Of a stretch of DNA of 64,000 nt, positions 34,112-42,878 are shown piece by piece (the first letter of the stretch is position 1; each line of letters starts with the position of its first letter). The DNA lies in assembly GCA_009911185.1 (NCBI GenBank), contig QXWW01000009.1:79206-143205 (forward strand), written 5' to 3'. A program made the translations under genes and the position numbers. The notes beneath the pieces were generated by a model. It saw nothing but the letters and a program-made list of their open reading frames with translations. It did not search any database and was not told the origin of the DNA. Origin of the DNA: Lachnospiraceae bacterium (lineage in GTDB: Bacteria > Bacillota > Clostridia > Lachnospirales > Lachnospiraceae).

Positions 34112-34945
34112 TTATATTCCTTCTATTTCAGATTTCGCTTTGTGATACTGTTCTTCATTCAACACAGAATGGTGCCAGGACGCCTGATTTTCCATAAATG
34201 AAACACCCTTGCCCTTTATGGTATGAGCAATAAGCACCAATGGCTTCCTTGCATGTTCCGTTCCAAATGCCTCCTTTAATGCATTGATATCATGTCCGTC
34301 AACTTCAACGACTTCGCCGCCAAATTCATGAAATTTCCCCTTCAGGTCACGCATACCAGCCACTTCCGCCGTTGTACCGTCAGACTGTATGCCGTTATTA
34401 TCAATAATAATAACCAAATTATCCAGCTCATAATTGGCCGCAAACATCATCGCTTCCCAAACAGAGCCTTCCTGACATTCTCCATCCCCTAATAATACAT
34501 ATACCCGGCTGCCGTTTCCTTTGTGCTTTGCACGATATGCCATTCCGCATGCCACTGACAAGGCCATTCCCAGACTGCCGCCGGCATATTCTATTCCTTT
34601 TTCAATATTTTTTAGGGGATGCCCAACAAAATCGCTTCCATTCTTTTCAAACGAATCCAGATCTTCTTCCGAAATAAATCCCGCTTCATATAATGCCGTA
34701 TAATACGCCAGTACACAGTGTGCTTTCCCAATCAAAACTTTATCCCGGCTTTCGGCACAGGGGTTTTGTGCCTGAACTCCGGCAACGCTTCCATACAATA
34801 CTGCTAAGATCTCTATACAGGATAATGCTCCTCCTAAATGCGCGCCGTTTTTTCCTGCATGATATGCCATATCTAATACTTTTCGTTTCATCCTTTGCGC
34901 CATGTCTGCAAGTTCATTTTCCACAAACTTTTTTTGATTTTCCAC
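34112..34945 (-). CDS. Split transketolase, N-terminal subunit (pair 2)
   Basis: A 277-residue TPP-binding subunit. KNGAHLGGALSCIEILAVLYG, GHPLKNIEKGIEYAGGSLGMALSVACGMAY and the TPP motif GDGECQEGSVWEAMMFAANYELDNLVIIIDNNGIQ are all present. The start is the GTG at 34945 with GGAGG eight bases upstream. It lies 30 bases downstream of the LuxC-type reductase and begins the run of four transketolase genes. Confidence 0.9.
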   Translation of the reverse strand: MENQKKFVENELADMAQRMKRKVLDMAYHAGKNGAHLGGALSCIEILAVLYGSVAGVQAQNPCAESRDKVLIGKAHCVLAYYTALYEAGFISEEDLDSFEKNGSDFVGHPLKNIEKGIEYAGGSLGMALSVACGMAYRAKHKGNGSRVYVLLGDGECQEGSVWEAMMFAANYELDNLVIIIDNNGIQSDGTTAEVAGMRDLKGKFHEFGGEVVEVDGHDINALKEAFGTEHARKPLVLIAHTIKGKGVSFMENQASWHHSVLNEEQYHKAKSEIEGI

Positions 34946-34975
34946 AAGTATGCCTCCGTCTCAAATACGATCTGT

Positions 34976-36175
34976 TTATAAAGAAACAATACATCTTGAT
35001 AAAACACTTACGATATCGTATCCATCCCAGAACACCCCGATATCTAATGTATGTCCAAATTTAACAATACGGTCTATGCCCGTAATATGATTTCTCATTA
35101 TTCCATCTGCAATCACCTTTTCCTCTATCCCAAACACCGCACAGGTCTGAATTGCTTTATGATTGGTATAGCGAAACAGTGCTTCCACGTCCTCAATCTG
35201 ATAACTGTAAAATAAGCCGAACTTCCCACGATAACCTGTAATATCCTCGCCCAGCTCCTTCAAATTCACGACATAGACCAGATTATCGTAACGGTCCACG
35301 TTGAACGCTTCTGTTTTTTGTGCACATTCACACAGCATGGTATATTTATCACTGACTTTAATATCCGCCAGTTCGTAACGCTTCGCCTCTGTATAAACGC
35401 TCTTCCAAAACCGCTCCTCCGCCTTTTTCTGATCCGCTTTATTGCCCACCCAGAAAATAAGATGCGGGCTGGAACATGCATTCTGATCCATCAAATATGT
35501 GTCGTTGTAAAATCCTTCCGCCAAAGTTTTCATGTCCTGCTCAGAGGCGCGAAGAATTGCTTCGCTGGAAATCACGCCAAATGAATAGCGGTCTGCAAAT
35601 GTAATTTCTGTACTTCGGGGCTGAAGCGGAGATTTTCTCACCCGCTCTATGGTATGATTGCCTCCCCATATAATCCGCACGTCGCACAAGCTGGAATAAT
35701 AATCTGTAGCCTCCTGATTTTCCCGGTCATAAAGCACAACCGCATTTTCCTTTCTCACCCACCGGAACCGCTCTTCTTCCATAAGCTGATTCATTACGCG
35801 GCAGATAATCGTTGTCTGTACAAAACGTTTTGACGACACTTTCACGATATTGGCATTTCCTGTAATCATACCAAATGCAAATGTATAGGCAAAATTTATT
35901 GCCACATTAGACGGCGCAATGTGAAATACCACGCCTTTTCCAATCCTGTTATAAGTATTACCATACGCCTGGTAAAGCTGCTGGATATTCGCCCTGCGGA
36001 TCCAAAAAGCAAATGTCAGTATATCCGTATACTGGCGCGCCTCTTTATCGGCTCTCAATGCTTTAGACAACGCCTCCAGAAATTCACATTGTTCTTCTCC
36101 GTAAGGCTGTTTCGGTTTCACTTCAATATTCTGTTCTCCAAAAAGATATTCCACACCACTAATTTTCATATGCAT
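34976..36175 (-). CDS. LuxC-type acyl-CoA/acyl reductase
   Basis: A 399-residue member of the LuxC family, which reduces activated acyl groups to aldehydes with NADPH. Typical segments are GVVFHIAPSNVAINFAYTFAFGMITGNANIVKVSS (about residues 85-119) and DTYLMDQNACSSPHLIFW, where the Cys is the likely acyl-accepting residue (about 245). The ATG at 36175 has GAGG eight bases upstream; an ATG two codons later is possible. It overlaps the LuxE-type gene by 17 bases. No luciferase genes are present, so it likely makes an aldehyde for glycan synthesis. Confidence 0.85.
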   Translation of the reverse strand: MHMKISGVEYLFGEQNIEVKPKQPYGEEQCEFLEALSKALRADKEARQYTDILTFAFWIRRANIQQLYQAYGNTYNRIGKGVVFHIAPSNVAINFAYTFAFGMITGNANIVKVSSKRFVQTTIICRVMNQLMEEERFRWVRKENAVVLYDRENQEATDYYSSLCDVRIIWGGNHTIERVRKSPLQPRSTEITFADRYSFGVISSEAILRASEQDMKTLAEGFYNDTYLMDQNACSSPHLIFWVGNKADQKKAEERFWKSVYTEAKRYELADIKVSDKYTMLCECAQKTEAFNVDRYDNLVYVVNLKELGEDITGYRGKFGLFYSYQIEDVEALFRYTNHKAIQTCAVFGIEEKVIADGIMRNHITGIDRIVKFGHTLDIGVFWDGYDIVSVLSRCIVSL

Positions 36176-37232
36176 CACTACAACCTCTGATTTCAGCGTT
36201 TTTGATTCGTCCCGTTAACTTAAAATACTTGCCTTTTCGCCCGCATGGGCAATCATCCTCCCCCAGAATTATTCCCGTATCCTCCGTTAATATCGAATGT
36301 CCCGGATATGACTCTGGCAACAGGGACAATACCTGCACAACCCCTTTTTCCCCTATATCTGCAACGGAAAAATCTTTCGTCCTGCGCACAATCACGTCTG
36401 AAAAAATGCTGGCATGTAAATGTCCGCAATTACACTGCATATAAATACATCCCGTCTGCTCAACCATTCCGTAATAATCATAAATTTCTGTAATCCCGCA
36501 GACATCCTTTAAACATTCCTTAAACTGTTCCGGCGAAACCGCTTCTTTCTCCAGCTTTTTCCAGCCGCCGCCATGAATCAGGATCGCATTGCTTAAATCA
36601 AGCTTTTCTCCCTGTTTCAAAAGTTCTTTGTAAAAATACTGCCATATCATAAATGTAAATCCAAACAGAAAGATACGCTTTCCTGCATGTTTTTTAAGAA
36701 ATTCCCGTATTTCCTCCAAATTTAAACTGAGCTCGCGGTCCAGCGCATATTTACGCTCTGTCGCCATAATCGCAAACCCTAAAATGCCCGCCCCTCTGGC
36801 GGAAAACATAGAACGGTTGCGGATAACCTCCGGACTGTCTATAATCAGCATCGGCATACGTTCTTTTCTTGTAAAATCAGAAACAATTTTCACTAATGTC
36901 TTCTGTTGATTTAAAGAAGTGTTTTTATCCAGGTATATCTGAGACACTCCGCTTCCGGTAGTTCCTGATGACGTCATCGTCTTCACTATATCGGTTTTGG
37001 CAACACTCCTTAACTGCATATCCTTAAACAAACGCACTGGCAAAAACGGAATGTCATGGTAGTCTGTTATTTTCTCAGCGTCAACGCCCAAAAAATCAAT
37101 GATCTTCCGGTACGCTTCACAATTTCTTTGATGATGTATTGTCAGTTCCCGCAGCCGCTTTGTCAGCAATTGGCCTTTCTCTTCTCTCTCCAAAGAATAT
37201 GGAGCGATTGTCAAAATCTCGTCAAATTTCAT
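36159..37232 (-). CDS. LuxE-type acyl-protein synthetase
   Basis: A 357-residue adenylate-forming acyl-protein ligase. TMTSSGTTGSGVSQIYLDK (about residue 90) is the nucleotide motif, YDYYGMVEQTGCIYMQCN is near residue 255, and HSILTEDTGIILGEDDCPCGRKGKYFKLTGRIK closes the protein, all typical of LuxE/PaaK-like ligases. A CxCG pair may bind zinc. It overlaps LuxC and, by one base (TAATG), the AAC(3)-type gene, so the three are translated together. It should activate a carboxylate that LuxC then reduces. Confidence 0.85.
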   Translation of the reverse strand: MKFDEILTIAPYSLEREEKGQLLTKRLRELTIHHQRNCEAYRKIIDFLGVDAEKITDYHDIPFLPVRLFKDMQLRSVAKTDIVKTMTSSGTTGSGVSQIYLDKNTSLNQQKTLVKIVSDFTRKERMPMLIIDSPEVIRNRSMFSARGAGILGFAIMATERKYALDRELSLNLEEIREFLKKHAGKRIFLFGFTFMIWQYFYKELLKQGEKLDLSNAILIHGGGWKKLEKEAVSPEQFKECLKDVCGITEIYDYYGMVEQTGCIYMQCNCGHLHASIFSDVIVRRTKDFSVADIGEKGVVQVLSLLPESYPGHSILTEDTGIILGEDDCPCGRKGKYFKLTGRIKNAEIRGCSDAYEN

Positions 37233-38044
37233 TACGGCTCCCCTTTCTTCTCTTTTATCAGAAAATAGGTTGGATCTTGCCTGTATTTTTTTTCCGCCTC
37301 TTCAAACCATCTGACACATCTGATGGATGAAATCGTAGCTTCCCCAATATATTCCATATGGATTATTCCCGTTTCTATATAAAATTTATCTAATTTGTCT
37401 GCATCCGGCATACTGTCGCGATCTAAATACCTGACGAAAAAATCGCGATACGTCTCATATTGTTCGTCATTATTTCTCACGATTCCCGAAAACCGTTTCA
37501 TAAATCGATAGGGTACCTCCATCTGCGCTTCGACATAATGGTTAAACGTAGCCCCCATATGACTTCCCAAAAATACAATTTTAGCATCATCATCCAGCAG
37601 CTTTCCATACATACTGTCTCTGGAAAAACAGCTTTCGCCAATCGCAAGATAACGTTCGGCATTCTTGCCTGACAATGCAAATGAAAATATAGGCTCCGCA
37701 GTCCTTATCACTCCGGGAAGCTTTCTGAAATGCTCCGTCAGACACCCTACGTCCGATTTTGTATTCTGTACGTCAAATACTTCCCCTTTGCAAAAACTAT
37801 ACGAAAAGGTCGGCATAATCAATGTCCCTTCGGTTCCGATTACCTCAAGAAGACCTTCGACAAAGGCTTGCTCATATGCTCCTCTTGCAATCCTCGTTCG
37901 TCCAAACTGCGGCAAATCAGAATGCACGCATATGGTATCTCCCGCTTGCAAACCAACCGCGCGTAATGCGTCTACATATTCCCCGTATGTCAATTTCCTG
38001 CCCCTGCGTTCTGCAAGTACTGTTTCTCTATCCATCTTTTTCAT
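37232..38044 (-). CDS. AAC(3)-family N-acyltransferase
   Basis: A 270-residue member of the aminoglycoside N3-acetyltransferase-like family. Family segments are ICVHSDLPQFGRT (about residue 39), GTEGTLIMPTFSYSFCKGEVFDVQNTKSDVGCLTEHFRKLPGVIRTAEPIFSFALSG and LGSHMGATFNHYVEAQ. Homologues in surface-sugar loci acylate amino sugars rather than antibiotics, and the neighbours here support that. Start choice between 38044 and the ATG three codons later is uncertain. It sits between the DUF4910 protein and LuxE. Confidence 0.82.
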   Translation of the reverse strand: MKKMDRETVLAERRGRKLTYGEYVDALRAVGLQAGDTICVHSDLPQFGRTRIARGAYEQAFVEGLLEVIGTEGTLIMPTFSYSFCKGEVFDVQNTKSDVGCLTEHFRKLPGVIRTAEPIFSFALSGKNAERYLAIGESCFSRDSMYGKLLDDDAKIVFLGSHMGATFNHYVEAQMEVPYRFMKRFSGIVRNNDEQYETYRDFFVRYLDRDSMPDADKLDKFYIETGIIHMEYIGEATISSIRCVRWFEEAEKKYRQDPTYFLIKEKKGEP

Positions 38045-38058
38045 TTCTCCACTCTGGC

Positions 38059-39339
38059 TTATTCACCAATCAATCCATGTTCCAGCAATACCATTGAAAC
38101 CTGCAATACAGCCTCAATATCCGCCTGGATTTTCTGCGCAATATCCATCAAATCCATCGTACCGTCTGCATATGCGATAAAATCACGCAACACCGTGGTA
38201 TCCTGATAAATTCCTTTCCGGCTTACCGTGGGATATAGTCCCCGCTTTCCCAATTGCGGTTCGCAAAGCACCTTCATCTTATACTTCCTATTATGCTCTA
38301 AAAGCTCTATAGTCTTTCTCATCACTGCAAACGCTCCCGCAAATCCATCCGGGCTAACCAGCTCCATATTATCCATTGACGTATGATATTCCGGATATTC
38401 TCCGTATTTGCTTCTGCAGAATGCAACTACCGGCAAATCTACGCCAGGAGCATTGTATTGTCTCTCATCAGAACCTCTTTGGAGAAAAGAATATGTGGAA
38501 TACTGCCCTGCATGGGAAGACAATACACTTTTTAGCGCCCGGTCCGCTAAAGTTTTGCCATACCGGGACTCAATGATAGAATAGTCACGGTCGTCTCCCA
38601 CACATGACAATACGAATCCCGCCTGTACATGGTCTTTCAGCCACGCTATATGCTTACTGAGGTACGTAATAGAACCTATGGTTTCCGGAAGAAACAGAAT
38701 ACGGTATGTATATCTTCTGTCTTTCCTTTCATGCAGCCAGTTCGCCAATGTAATTGCCAGCGCCGGGCCTGAACATTCATTATTTGCCATCGAGGGATGG
38801 CAAATATAGGTAGAAATCAATATTTCCTGCTCTGACTTTCCTGGAATGATCAATTCCCCATAGGTAAGGCTTCCGTCAAATAATTCACTGTCAATCACCA
38901 TATGGTATTTTCCTTCTTTGAGGGAATCCTTCTGGATTTTGGTCATACAGAACCCATACCGCTCTTTATAATATGACGTCACATAGGGGATTGCCTGCGG
39001 CTGGTCCTCCTGCGTATAAATATACTCTTTTAACTGCTGCAAATCCACCCATTGATCTACCGGACCTGAATATCCCATAACATGCAGATTGCTGTCTTTG
39101 TAATCAACAATGTGGTTTCCCTGCTCATTCTCGATATATGCTTCCCTGATTGCCCATTCCTTGGGAACTGTCCAGTCAAAAACTTCTGTTCCAGTAGGTA
39201 CTTCGTAAGTGGTAAGCCCTTTGGCATATTCTCCTAATATTTTTAAAGTCTCACGTACACCGCTGCCTGTAATGCTTCTGCATATGGGAAACAGACGCTT
39301 TGCTATCTCATACATTTGCACCCCATATTCTTTGTCCAT
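38059..39339 (-). CDS. DUF4910/DUF2172 aminopeptidase-like protein
   Basis: A 426-residue protein of the DUF4910 group. RLFPICRSITGSGVRETLKIL at the start, FDWTVPKEWAIREAYI, and ILISTYICHPSMANNECSGPALAITLANWL (about residue 190) match the zinc-peptidase-like core of the family, and the last 80 residues form a winged helix. Such genes are regular members of nonulosonic acid and other glycan clusters, with unknown reaction; they may hydrolyse an amide on a sugar precursor. The ATG at 39339 has AAAGGA upstream; a six-codon extension does not. It lies 58 bases downstream of pseG. Confidence 0.83.
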   Translation of the reverse strand: MDKEYGVQMYEIAKRLFPICRSITGSGVRETLKILGEYAKGLTTYEVPTGTEVFDWTVPKEWAIREAYIENEQGNHIVDYKDSNLHVMGYSGPVDQWVDLQQLKEYIYTQEDQPQAIPYVTSYYKERYGFCMTKIQKDSLKEGKYHMVIDSELFDGSLTYGELIIPGKSEQEILISTYICHPSMANNECSGPALAITLANWLHERKDRRYTYRILFLPETIGSITYLSKHIAWLKDHVQAGFVLSCVGDDRDYSIIESRYGKTLADRALKSVLSSHAGQYSTYSFLQRGSDERQYNAPGVDLPVVAFCRSKYGEYPEYHTSMDNMELVSPDGFAGAFAVMRKTIELLEHNRKYKMKVLCEPQLGKRGLYPTVSRKGIYQDTTVLRDFIAYADGTMDLMDIAQKIQADIEAVLQVSMVLLEHGLIGE

Positions 39340-39397
39340 CTCTGCTGTTCCTTTCATAATGCAACAATCCCTTCACAATCATATAACGTAAATACCG

Positions 39398-40411
39398 TCA
39401 CCGCGCCATTTCCCCCAATATAGTTGCAATCCGCAATGCCCCATTTCCATCCACTAACCGCTGCATTTTACTTGCACGCTGCTGCCGTAGCTGCCTGTCC
39501 TCTCTATGCCTTTCCAAACTCCCCAGAATATTCCCTGTCAGATTCTCATACCTGGCGTCTCCAGCATAATCTATCATTTCATCTTCCTGAAACTGATGTA
39601 CATTATCAAGCTGATTATCTGCAAATGCATAGGAAATGGCAGGCGTGCCACAGGCACATAACTCATATAATGTAGTTCCGCCTGCTGAAACGGCAATATC
39701 CGCAGATTTCATATAAGAATCAATATCGGAAACAGACTGATGTATCTGTAGATTTCTGCAGTTCCGGTAACGTTCCTTTAACGCTTTATACTCTGTGTCA
39801 TATCTGCCGCAGATTACGTCAATATTCTTGTAATGCTCTGTATCCATCTGTTCCAATATGCCTGCCATAACATGGTATGGATCTGTTCCGCCTGAGAGCA
39901 AAAGGACATTTTCTGCCATATCTTTTATTTTCTTTTCTTCACACCCGCAAAATGCCTGACGAAGCGGAACATATTCGGTACCCATATATAGCTTTACCCC
40001 GCTGTATCTGTTGGCGTAATCAAACTTTTTCCAATAGTTCGCGTAACAGATCACTGCATGAACCGGATACAGAAACGCATTGATATCATCTATATAGACC
40101 GTCCTGGTCTGCGAGGTCACTGACCGTAAATAACCGTCTGTAACCTGATAGCTGTCAATCAGGAGCGATTTAATCCCTTCTTTACGAATTACTTCCGACA
40201 GTCTTGGAAGCTCACGCTCCATATCATTCCACGGCGTATGCAGAACGATGGCCTTATATCCTCTTTGCTCCACCAGTTCACAAGCCTGGCCGTCCGCCAG
40301 TATAAATGTCGTATCCTCTCCCTGTATTCTGGCTGCGTCTGCAATGGAAAGACAGCGCATCATATGCCCGGTTGCGATTATGTCATTCATATCTGCTCTT
40401 ATATATAACAT
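39398..40411 (-). CDS. pseG: PseG-type UDP-sugar hydrolase
   Basis: A 337-residue GT-B-like hydrolase. The N-terminal RADMNDIIATGHMMRCLSIAD has the GHxxR region with the catalytic His, and the C-terminal half holds the nucleotide site SAGGTTLYELCACGTPAISYAFADNQ (about residue 238). PseG removes UDP from the diacetamido-trideoxy-altrose intermediate before condensation with PEP. The order pseG - formyltransferase - pseI - pseF supports the assignment. The sequence fits PseG better than the hydrolysing NeuC family, which is a 2-epimerase. Confidence 0.83.
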   Translation of the reverse strand: MLYIRADMNDIIATGHMMRCLSIADAARIQGEDTTFILADGQACELVEQRGYKAIVLHTPWNDMERELPRLSEVIRKEGIKSLLIDSYQVTDGYLRSVTSQTRTVYIDDINAFLYPVHAVICYANYWKKFDYANRYSGVKLYMGTEYVPLRQAFCGCEEKKIKDMAENVLLLSGGTDPYHVMAGILEQMDTEHYKNIDVICGRYDTEYKALKERYRNCRNLQIHQSVSDIDSYMKSADIAVSAGGTTLYELCACGTPAISYAFADNQLDNVHQFQEDEMIDYAGDARYENLTGNILGSLERHREDRQLRQQRASKMQRLVDGNGALRIATILGEMAR

Positions 40412-40414
40412 AAT

Positions 40415-41059
40415 TTATCCTGACCTTACTGCATTTTTATATTTCATCAAAAAATCCGCCACATTATCTGTCCACTCAAACCCCACCTTCTCCCTTATTG
40501 CCTGCAAATCACGAATAGAATGATAACTGCCTTTTCCTTTTTGCTCCTTCAAATGATAACTCCCCCGTTTGATTTCCTCCCAATGTTCCTGAAAAAGCGT
40601 GATCATTTCCTTTTGTAACTTTTCATAGGATGATGCAAACGTCTCTTCTTCTGCACAAAACTGACATTCTTTTTGATATAGAATGGAACCTTGATCCAGT
40701 TTTTCATTTATCTGGTGAATCGTCACGCCTTTTGGCGTATCATCGAAGAAACTCCAGAAATTCGGGGCGGAACCTCTATTCCAGGGCAAATAAGAACCAT
40801 GAAGATTTATCACATTTCCATTCATATACTCAATGATTTCTTTGGAAATGATATATCTGTAGTTGTAGCTAATAAGCATATCTGGTTTTTGCTCTTTGAT
40901 TCTGACCAGAGATAAACGTTCTCTGCATATATTTGCATCCGCCCTTTCTTTTAGCCACTCATACAGTGCAAGCGTGTTGTCATTATTTGTTAGATAGAGA
41001 ATCTTCCTATTATCAGCGTTCACTGACTTCCTCATTAACTTTGTTTCTTGATTCTGCAT
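40415..41059 (-). CDS. Methionyl-tRNA formyltransferase-like sugar N-formyltransferase
   Basis: A 214-residue protein matching only the catalytic domain of formyltransferases. The catalytic Asn-His-Asp triad is present in VINLHGSYLPWNRGSAPNFWSF and KLDQGSILY. It lacks the C-terminal tRNA-binding domain, so it is not the housekeeping enzyme. Small formyltransferases of this sort act on amino sugars. Sitting between pseG and pseI, with no PseH-type acetyltransferase nearby, it may formylate the 4-amino group of the nonulosonic acid precursor. The second of two ATGs (41059) has better ribosome-site spacing. Confidence 0.83.
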   Translation of the reverse strand: MQNQETKLMRKSVNADNRKILYLTNNDNTLALYEWLKERADANICRERLSLVRIKEQKPDMLISYNYRYIISKEIIEYMNGNVINLHGSYLPWNRGSAPNFWSFFDDTPKGVTIHQINEKLDQGSILYQKECQFCAEEETFASSYEKLQKEMITLFQEHWEEIKRGSYHLKEQKGKGSYHSIRDLQAIREKVGFEWTDNVADFLMKYKNAVRSG

Positions 41060-41082
41060 CATACGCTCCTTCTTTTCACAGG

Positions 41083-42117
41083 TTATGGCATTCCTATCAT
41101 CGAAAAATCAAGCGGTGTTCCGTATTTAATATCTTTCAATGCAGTTTGTCCCAACATTTCCGGATAATATTTGGGTGCCATTCCGTATCCGGGCCGGATC
41201 ACCCTGATATTTTCTTCCGTCAGCCGTTCTCCTTTTTTGATGTCCTTCACACAGAAAATAGAGCGGCGAAATACAATATTTGTTTCTTCCTGCCTGGAAG
41301 TCCCATACTGCACGGCACCAATCGCTTTTTCCGCCTGACGGATATCCAGCACCATCTGTTTAAATTCGTCTGGATTCATTGAAAAAGAAGCGTCTGGATT
41401 TTCTATTGTCCTGTCAAGACAAAAATGCTTCTCTATCACGGAAGCTCCCAGTGCAACTGCCGCTACCGCACCCACAGAGCCCATAGAATGATCTGATAAA
41501 CCTACCGGAACCTGGAAAGTCTCTTTCATATTTACCATTGTCTTTAAGTTCATTTCATCTGTAACCGCCGGATATGCGCTGGCGCACTGTAATAATACAA
41601 GCTGCACCTCATCCTTGCTGCGAACGGCACGAACTGCGTCTTCGATTTCACCCAGGGAAGCCATACCAGTAGAAATAATTATCGGTTTTCCTTTTGACGC
41701 GACATACTTTAGCAGGGGAATATCCACTAATTCGAACGACGCTATCTTATAAAAGTCAATTCCAATTTGCTCGAGAAAATCAACAGACGTTTTATCATAT
41801 GGCGTTGAAAAAAAATCAATTCCCAAGCTGTCTGCTTCTGCTTTTAATTCTTCATGCCATTCCCATGGCGTATACGCTTTTTTATATAACTGATACAGAT
41901 TCTCTCCCTTCCACGTCCCGTCCCCAATCTGAAAATACTGGTTGTCACAGTCAATTGTCAGCGTGTCTGGCGTATACGTCTGGATTTTAATACAATCTGC
42001 CCCGGCATCTTTTGCCGCACGGATTATTTGCTTTGCCCTGTTCAGGCTGCCGGCATGGTTCGCCGACATCTCAGCAATAATATAGGTTCCCTTTTCTAAT
42101 CTTTGATATAAATCCAT
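41083..42117 (-). CDS. pseI: Pseudaminic acid synthase
   Basis: A 344-residue NeuB-family enzyme that condenses the six-carbon sugar with phosphoenolpyruvate. AEMSANHAGSLNRAKQIIRAAKDAGADCIKIQTYTPDTLTIDC is characteristic of PseI rather than NeuB or LegI. The C-terminal 60 residues are an SAF/antifreeze-like domain (FCVKDIKKGERLTEENIRVIRPG). Length is standard. It is placed between the formyltransferase and pseF. Confidence 0.9.
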   Translation of the reverse strand: MDLYQRLEKGTYIIAEMSANHAGSLNRAKQIIRAAKDAGADCIKIQTYTPDTLTIDCDNQYFQIGDGTWKGENLYQLYKKAYTPWEWHEELKAEADSLGIDFFSTPYDKTSVDFLEQIGIDFYKIASFELVDIPLLKYVASKGKPIIISTGMASLGEIEDAVRAVRSKDEVQLVLLQCASAYPAVTDEMNLKTMVNMKETFQVPVGLSDHSMGSVGAVAAVALGASVIEKHFCLDRTIENPDASFSMNPDEFKQMVLDIRQAEKAIGAVQYGTSRQEETNIVFRRSIFCVKDIKKGERLTEENIRVIRPGYGMAPKYYPEMLGQTALKDIKYGTPLDFSMIGMP

Positions 42118-42144
42118 AATGTGCTCCCTTTATTAAATTCTGTA

Positions 42145-42852
42145 TCAATGATCCATCTTTTTTTCCAACATCATTTTGTACTTCAGTTCTGCCAGCCTCC
42201 AATCCTCATCATTATCAATATCCTGTACCTCCATTTCATCTGCGGTCACAGGTACTGTATTTTTCATAATCAGATTTCTACTCTGCAAAAAAGACTCCAC
42301 TTTTACAAAATAAAATTGTCCGCAATCATGATACCACTTTTCTAAATCCTGAGATCGAACCAGACGGTTTTCCGGCCAATGAAACTGTACCTTTCCGTCC
42401 CTGATTACAAAGCACCTCTGCGGTGGAAACGAATATGCCACTACAGGCACTACCCCGTCTGCACCGGTTGACACCAGCAATTTTTTGCTTTCTCTTAATT
42501 TTTCAGCAGTGATAAATGGCGCAGTCGGATAAATACAGCATACATGTTCAAATACATATCCTCTTTTACGGTATTCTTCCAGCACTTCCAGCATAACTTC
42601 ATGAGTGGCCGCCATATCCCCGGAAGTCTGCCTGGATCTCATAAATGGCACCTTTCCCCCGCATCTTTCCGCCACTTCCTTAATCTCCCTGCTATCTGTT
42701 GATATCATAATCTCATCAAATATCCCGCTTTGTACTGCAGCCTCAATGGAATATTGGATAATCGGTTTTCCGCAAAACTCTTTGATATTTTTCTTCGGAA
42801 TCCTCTTGCTTCCGCCTCTTGCCGTTATAATTGCCAAACACTTGCCTGCCAT
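42145..42852 (-). CDS. pseF: Pseudaminic acid cytidylyltransferase
   Basis: A 235-residue CMP-nonulosonate synthase. It has the CTP-binding ITARGGSKRIPKKNIKEFCGKPII at the N-terminus and PseF-type segments YSFPPQRCFV and NRLVRSQDLEKWYHDCGQFYF. It would make the activated CMP-sugar for transfer to flagellin. It is 27 bases upstream in transcription of pseI and 26 bases downstream of a lipoprotein-like gene cluster. Confidence 0.9.
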   Translation of the reverse strand: MAGKCLAIITARGGSKRIPKKNIKEFCGKPIIQYSIEAAVQSGIFDEIMISTDSREIKEVAERCGGKVPFMRSRQTSGDMAATHEVMLEVLEEYRKRGYVFEHVCCIYPTAPFITAEKLRESKKLLVSTGADGVVPVVAYSFPPQRCFVIRDGKVQFHWPENRLVRSQDLEKWYHDCGQFYFVKVESFLQSRNLIMKNTVPVTADEMEVQDIDNDEDWRLAELKYKMMLEKKMDH

Positions 42853-42878
42853 TGTTATCTCATCCTTTGTCTTATGGG

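Noticed and set aside
34976..37232. Possible bioluminescence genes from LuxC/LuxE similarity
   Set aside because: No LuxA, LuxB or LuxD is present and the neighbours are sugar-pathway genes.
37232..38044. Aminoglycoside resistance gene
   Set aside because: AAC(3)-like proteins in surface-sugar clusters usually acylate sugars, and no resistance context is present.
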